Shown here: positions 60,109 to 64,000 of the stretch, one piece after another | Layout of the letters: the number at the start of each line of letters is the position of its first letter | Position numbering within the stretch: position 1 is the stretch's first letter | DNA from: FW021-bin31 sp964478125 | GTDB taxonomy: Bacteria; Bacteroidota; Bacteroidia; Chitinophagales; Chitinophagaceae | Reading direction: 5' to 3' | DNA length: 64,000 bases | Assembly: GCA_964478125.1 (NCBI GenBank) | Contig: CAYZGR010000011.1 | Coordinates: forward strand, 1-64,000 | Translations under genes and position numbers: made by a program | Notes under the pieces: generated by a model | What the model was told of the DNA's origin: nothing | Database searches by the model: none | The model's input: only the letters and a program-made list of their open reading frames with translations

Positions 60109-62061
60109 TTAAAGTTCTACTTTATTATTCTCCCTATTTATATCCGCCATCCTTTGTGAAGGATCAATTTCGATACTTTGAACCGCTCCCTTCGCAACCG
60201 GAAGCGTAATGACATTCGTGGGATGGGTCCAGGGCCAGGCTTTGAAAGTTTGTCGTTTAATACCCGGCCGTTCATTGGGTTTCGCACCAAACATAAGATA
60301 GGTTGGAATATAGGCTATTTCTTTATGGCCGTCTTTAAAAGTGATCAACAGATCCAGAGGCATCGGTATTTCTCCATAACGGTGGAGTTTAACCCGGGTC
60401 TGATTTCCTTCGGACCAAACAGAATCAATACCGTAATCGATCACCTTGGTGGTGAACAGCCAGAATTCTTCATACCAGTCCAGTTTCATGCGGCTGACTT
60501 TTTCGGCTACGCGTATAAAATCGTTGGGATCCGGATGCTTGAAGCGCCATTCTTTGTAATATTCCAACAGGGTCTTGTCCAAATTTTTTTGTCCAATGAT
60601 ATAGCTCAATTGTTCAAGAAATACGGCGCCCTTTGAATAGGCGTTTTGTCCATATCCATAGTTGGTACGATAGTGGTCCGCATACACGGTCATCGGCTCT
60701 GCCATCCCGCTGTGAACCAGGTTAAAATATCCGCTGTATGCGGCTGCCTCCCCTTCAGGAAGCTGTGCCAGTCGTTTCATCGTGCTTTCGCGCCCTGCTT
60801 CATTGTTTTTAAAGAGGGAATCTGCATATGCATGGTAATAATAAGAAGAAACTTTCCCTTCCGCATAGGTGGCAAAACCCTCGTCCTGCCATGGATTATG
60901 TGATTCATTGGAACCCATCAACATCTGGTACCAGCTGTGCATCCACTCATGGAAGGCCGTTCCCAGACTTGAACTTTTCACCAATGTGGCCATAGGATAT
61001 TCCATTCCACCGTCTCCCCCCTGAATAAAAGAATATTGTTTGAAGGGATAAGGGCCAAAATGTTTTTCAATAAAAGGTAAGACCCGAATAGCCGCTTTCA
61101 AAAGATTGTGCCAGCCTTCTTCCTTTTGGGGGTCGGATTTATAAATGACGTTGATTACGGTGTGGGCCGCATTATTGGCTACGGCGGAAATATGCTTATA
61201 ATCCGGGTCGGCCCCCCAGACAAAATCGTGTACTTTTGGCGCTTTGAAATGCCAGGTGAGTGTCGGGGTATTGGGGCGGTGTACTTTGGTTCCCGGTTTT
61301 TCATAACCATAACCGATTTCCCGGGCATTCTGAAGATAGCCGGTAGCGCCTATCATATAATTTTTATCTATAGTAATTTTAACGTCATAATTCCCCCAAA
61401 CACCATAAAATTCCCGCGCCACGTAAGGTGTGGGATGCCAGCCTTCAAAGTCATATTCACACAATTTAGGATACCATTGGCTCATGGAATAACGCACTCC
61501 TTCGGCATTGTCTCTCCCGCTGCGGCGGATCTGCACGGGCACCTGGCATTTAAAAGCAAGGTCGAACTCCGCTTTACTGTCGGGCGCAATGGGCTGGTCT
61601 AAAGGCACTTCAAGTATGGTTTCATGGTAGATCAATTTTTGGGAGCGACCGTTCATTTTCAAGGCTAAAACGCTGTCGTAGCCGATCTCATCCGGCTTCA
61701 GATGTGCAATCCGGTCCCGCACCCTCCTATCCCAATCGCGTACCGTATCTCCTTTCCGGGTCACCCCCAGAACGATTTTACCCAGCTCCCTGCTGCGAAC
61801 GTCCATCATGCTACCCGGTTGAAAGGCATTCCAGTATAGATGGAAGAATACCCGGTGCAGGCTGTCAGGTGAATTGTTCCAATAGGTGAGATGCTGCGTC
61901 CCGGTCAGCCGGTTGGTATTTATATCTAATTTTACCTCCATACGATACTCCACTTTTTGTTGCCAGTAACACCGACGCTGGGCAAAAGAGGATCCGAAGA
62001 AAAGAAACAACAAAAATATTGCGGGAAGCCCTCTCAGGAATAGGGATGCGATTTTTTTCAT
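60109..62061 (-). CDS. M1-family metallopeptidase
   Basis: 650 residues from the ATG at 62061, which gives a normal signal peptide (MKKIASLFLRGLPAIFLLFL...GSSFAQ); the open frame reaches 62172 but the extra part is not signal-like. N-terminal beta domain, then the gluzincin site: GGMEYP (351-356, in place of GAMEN), HEWMHSW (371-377, two zinc His and catalytic Glu) and the third ligand Glu394 (WQDEGFATYAEG). It is a periplasmic aminopeptidase or peptidase of the Bacteroidota M1 group; specificity unknown. Confidence 0.92.
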   Translation of the reverse strand: MKKIASLFLRGLPAIFLLFLFFGSSFAQRRCYWQQKVEYRMEVKLDINTNRLTGTQHLTYWNNSPDSLHRVFFHLYWNAFQPGSMMDVRSRELGKIVLGVTRKGDTVRDWDRRVRDRIAHLKPDEIGYDSVLALKMNGRSQKLIYHETILEVPLDQPIAPDSKAEFDLAFKCQVPVQIRRSGRDNAEGVRYSMSQWYPKLCEYDFEGWHPTPYVAREFYGVWGNYDVKITIDKNYMIGATGYLQNAREIGYGYEKPGTKVHRPNTPTLTWHFKAPKVHDFVWGADPDYKHISAVANNAAHTVINVIYKSDPQKEEGWHNLLKAAIRVLPFIEKHFGPYPFKQYSFIQGGDGGMEYPMATLVKSSSLGTAFHEWMHSWYQMLMGSNESHNPWQDEGFATYAEGKVSSYYYHAYADSLFKNNEAGRESTMKRLAQLPEGEAAAYSGYFNLVHSGMAEPMTVYADHYRTNYGYGQNAYSKGAVFLEQLSYIIGQKNLDKTLLEYYKEWRFKHPDPNDFIRVAEKVSRMKLDWYEEFWLFTTKVIDYGIDSVWSEGNQTRVKLHRYGEIPMPLDLLITFKDGHKEIAYIPTYLMFGAKPNERPGIKRQTFKAWPWTHPTNVITLPVAKGAVQSIEIDPSQRMADINRENNKVEL

Positions 62062-62302
62062 AAAGCTGACCCCATTTTTAGGTTTGGATTTGTAAAAAAT
62101 TGAACTTTCAGCCGCAATATACAATAAAATTAACCCCGCTTTCGGGTATCCTGTTCTCGTTATCAAAGCCACGAATGCACGAATGAATAATATAATTCGC
62201 CCNNNNNNNNNNNNNNNNNNNNNNNNNNNNNNNNNNNNNNNNNNNNNNNNNNNNNNNNNNNNNNNNNNNNNNNNNNNNNNNNNNNNNNNNNNNNNNNNNN
62301 NN
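62062..62302. other. Spacer running into a 100-N assembly gap
   Basis: 62062-62202 holds no supported gene. It ends with tandem copies of CACGAATG (62170-62177 and 62178-62185) and an AT-rich tail, TATAATTCGCCC. 62203-62302 are all N, so any terminator or gene end here is unseen. Continuous reading across the Ns is meaningless. Confidence 0.9.
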
Positions 62303-63184
62303 CTGGCCTTTATTTACTTCCCGCGCAGGTCTGGTATTTCCTTTATTGTCGGAAGCAGAAGAACGGGCTTCGGAAGAAGGCATGACCCGTACCGGGCGTG
62401 CCTGATGATCATTATTTGCCTGTTCGGCTCCCCTCGGACTTATTGAAGGCCTGTAAATCCTTAACCCGTTGGAAGTTACCTGTGATCTGGATGCCTGCGA
62501 GCTGTTAAAGACCCTGACCGGACGGATGTTCTGATTAGTCCTTTGCTGAACGGCACTACGGGTAGGCCCCGAAAAATAATGATGATTGTTTTGCTCATAC
62601 ACATTATTAATAATGGTCGTATTATTAATGATCGTGGTGTTCCTACTCCACGGTTGATAATACCGGGAGATATTATGGTAGGTGATGTATCTGCTGGGAA
62701 CAAAGGTCCAAAACCGCGGGCCGATGTTTAAATGGACATTAATGCTCATTCCCGGTCCGAGCGGCGCCCATCCGTAATAGGAAGGAGAATGCCGCCAGGC
62801 TACCCAGGCCGGAGCCCACACGTCTCCCGGAATCCATATCCAGCCATAATAATTATCAAAGGTCCAGCGCCCGTAATGAAAAGGCGCCCAGCCCCATCTA
62901 TAGTTGGAGACCCACGTCCAACCGTAATCGGAATAAATCCAGTGACCGTTGGTGGCATAGGGCCTGAAATTGCGTGATACCCTTGGGATCCACGCATTTC
63001 CGTATCCTTTATAATTGATCCATCGGCCGTAAGGGCTTAACGATTGATAAAAAAGGTCAAAAGTTACATTCGGGCCCTGTGTCTGGCCGGCCGGATAACT
63101 TTCTGCCAAAGGTCTTCCTGCCATGCAGCCGGTAAAGGAAAATAACGCTACAAACAGGAAAACTATTTTATATATGATTTTCAT
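62303..63184 (-). CDS. YXWGXW-type lipoprotein (DUF6600-like), 3' end lost in gap
   Basis: About 294 residues are visible. Lipoprotein signal MKIIYKIVFLFVALFSFTGC with Cys20. Residues about 45-170 are rich in Trp/Tyr/Gly with repeated short units such as YGRWINYKGYG, YGWTWVSNYRWGWAPF and YGWIWIPGDVWAPAW, the YXWGXW pattern. Then an Asn/Thr-rich linker and a basic, Ser/Arg-rich disordered tail. The envelope location is clear; function unknown. A strong Shine-Dalgarno (AGGAGG at 63191-63196) and a sigma54-type promoter precede it. Confidence 0.85.
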
Positions 63185-63190
63185 CTCAAA

Positions 63191-63196
63191 CCTCCT
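63191..63196 (-). promoter_or_regulatory. Strong Shine-Dalgarno before the YXWGXW gene
   Basis: AGGAGG on the minus strand, 6 bases before the ATG. Unusual, since most genes in this window lack such a site. Confidence 0.7.
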
Positions 63197-63235
63197 GTTT
63201 TTTTAATAAATATAAAGATAATTAAGTATATAGGG

Positions 63236-63266
63236 GCAATATCTATACCAACTGCCATTTAGGCAG
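63236..63266 (-). promoter_or_regulatory. Sigma54-like promoter with upstream hairpin
   Basis: On the minus strand TTGGTATAGATATTGCC: GG (63248-63249) and GC (63236-63237) are spaced 12 bp and TTGG/TTGC fit the -24/-12 elements; the CAC of the -24 box is degenerate. CTGCC-ATTTA-GGCAG, a perfect palindrome, lies at 63252-63266, just upstream. The start codon is about 40 bp from the predicted transcription start. Confidence 0.55.
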
Positions 63267-63334
63267 GGTATTTTAGGTAAAAGTGGTGCTATATTGGTAT
63301 GATCGGTTGAGGGAATACTCCGGCCTGCTTTTTC

Positions 63335-64000
63335 TCATTTAATATATTCCTTAATCTCGTTCAGTTTCATGAGGGCTTCTACAGGGGTCAGACGGTTGAT
63401 ATCCATATTGTTCAGCAGCTCCCGGATGTGTTGAAAAGTTTCCGTATGCGTGTCAAAGATGCTGAGTTGGTATTGAACCGGTGAAGTTTTCTTCAATCTT
63501 TGTTCTATGGGTTTGGCCAGTTGTTTATCTTCCAATTGAGCCAGGATCTCATTGGCCCTTGCAATAAGCTCCGGCGGCATCCCGGCCATTCGGGCCACAT
63601 GAATACCAAAGCTATGGCGGCTTCCCCCGGGCTTTAATTTTCTAAGGAAAATAATTTTGTTCCCGGCTTCCTTATTGGCGATATGGAAATTCTTTACCCG
63701 GTCGAGCTTATTTTCAAGTTCATTTAGTTCATGGTAATGGGTGGCGAATAAGGTTTTGGGCCGGTGCGGAGTGAAGTCATGCAGGTATTCCACGATACTC
63801 CAGGCTATGGAAATGCCATCGTAGGTACTGGTGCCGCGTCCTATTTCATCCAGGAGAATCAGGCTGCGGGAAGTAAGGTTGTTGATGATGCTGGCGGTTT
63901 CATTCATCTCCACCATAAAGGTGGACTCTCCACCGCTCAGATTGTCGGAGGCCCCCACGCGGGTAAAAATTTTATCGGTAAGCCCGATCTCGGTTGAATC
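63335..64000 (-). CDS. mutS: DNA mismatch repair protein MutS, C-terminal part
   Basis: The C-terminal 221 codons are visible; the 5' part lies beyond the window. The ABC-type ATPase domain shows the signature SDNLSGGESTFMVEMNE, Walker B SLILLDEIGRGTSTYDG, ATHYHELNELE and HSFGIHVARMAGMP, all normal for MutS1. The C-terminal helices end with ALMKLNEIKEYIK. MutS recognises mismatches and recruits MutL. The frame is open upstream past 63958 to the window end (DSTEIGLTDKIFTRVG precedes), so 63958 is not the start. Confidence 0.97.
   Translation of the reverse strand, partial: DSTEIGLTDKIFTRVGASDNLSGGESTFMVEMNETASIINNLTSRSLILLDEIGRGTSTYDGISIAWSIVEYLHDFTPHRPKTLFATHYHELNELENKLDRVKNFHIANKEAGNKIIFLRKLKPGGSRHSFGIHVARMAGMPPELIARANEILAQLEDKQLAKPIEQRLKKTSPVQYQLSIFDTHTETFQHIRELLNNMDINRLTPVEALMKLNEIKEYIK

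Noticed and set aside
62108..62202. Continuation of the YXWGXW reading frame beyond the N gap
   Set aside because: The N-run length is arbitrary, so the frame after the gap cannot be joined; the residues there do not resemble the protein.

Overview
The window looks like chromosomal DNA of a free-living Bacteroidota, most likely a Chitinophagaceae/Chitinophagia relative. The evidence is a giant secreted protein with a type IX secretion C-terminal sorting domain, the order uppS-bamA-ompH-ompH, A-rich start regions that mostly lack Shine-Dalgarno sequences, and many exact matches to the Bacteroidota -7 box TAnnTTTG. The DNA is dense single-copy core and accessory sequence. I see no rRNA, tRNA, CRISPR array, insertion sequence or prophage. 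There is one 100-N assembly gap (62203-62302), and both window edges cut genes (an outer-membrane beta-barrel protein on the left, mutS on the right).

Layout. 1-6 kb: edge-cut barrel protein, a deoxyhypusine synthase-like enzyme, nitrilase-family amidase, DJ-1/PfpI protein, nagA, nucleoside phosphorylase. 6-11.5 kb: a stress/signalling block with an NtrC-type sigma54 activator, CsbD, two small proteins (one behind a well-matched sigma54 promoter), a single-domain receiver, a DUF4142 lipoprotein and a sensor kinase. 11.5-16.4 kb: envelope biogenesis operon uppS-bamA-ompH-ompH ending in a clear terminator. 16.5-20.7 kb: a six-gene operon for iron-sulfur/nitric-oxide damage (DUF2249, RIC di-iron repair protein, cupin, DUF1858/DUF2249 protein, haem-copper-oxidase-like membrane protein, DUF59/SufT-like), divergent from a cysteine desulfurase. 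22-37 kb: housekeeping (PHP phosphatase, birA, rsfS-ftsH-LUD, SUI1, fabD, L,D-transpeptidase-like protein, typA, Pif1-type helicase, anmK, psd, a radical SAM protein behind a palindromic operator).

37.4-49.9 kb holds the most distinctive locus: a 4,012-residue mosaic surface protein (two beta-helix modules, Fn3-like domains, three LamG domains, a T9SS anchor) overlapping by 4 bp with a small lipoprotein. The lipoprotein appears to be a free-standing copy of a module that occurs twice near the C-terminus of the giant. About 1,100 residues in the middle of the giant match no family I recognise. 50-56 kb: rsmI, purS, pssA, Xaa-Pro aminopeptidase and a DPP-IV-like peptidase. 55.7-58 kb: cysD-cysN. 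58-62 kb: two TPM-domain proteins and lemA, then an M1 peptidase. 62.3-64 kb: a gap-truncated YXWGXW lipoprotein with a second sigma54-type promoter, then mutS.

How the genes connect: psd and pssA together make phosphatidylethanolamine. nagA and anmK recycle amino sugars of the cell wall. The NtrC-type activator and two sigma54-like promoters suggest a small envelope/stress regulon. The RIC operon and the adjacent cysteine desulfurase fit repair and resynthesis of iron-sulfur clusters. All functions are read from sequence motifs and remembered family features; no database search was run.
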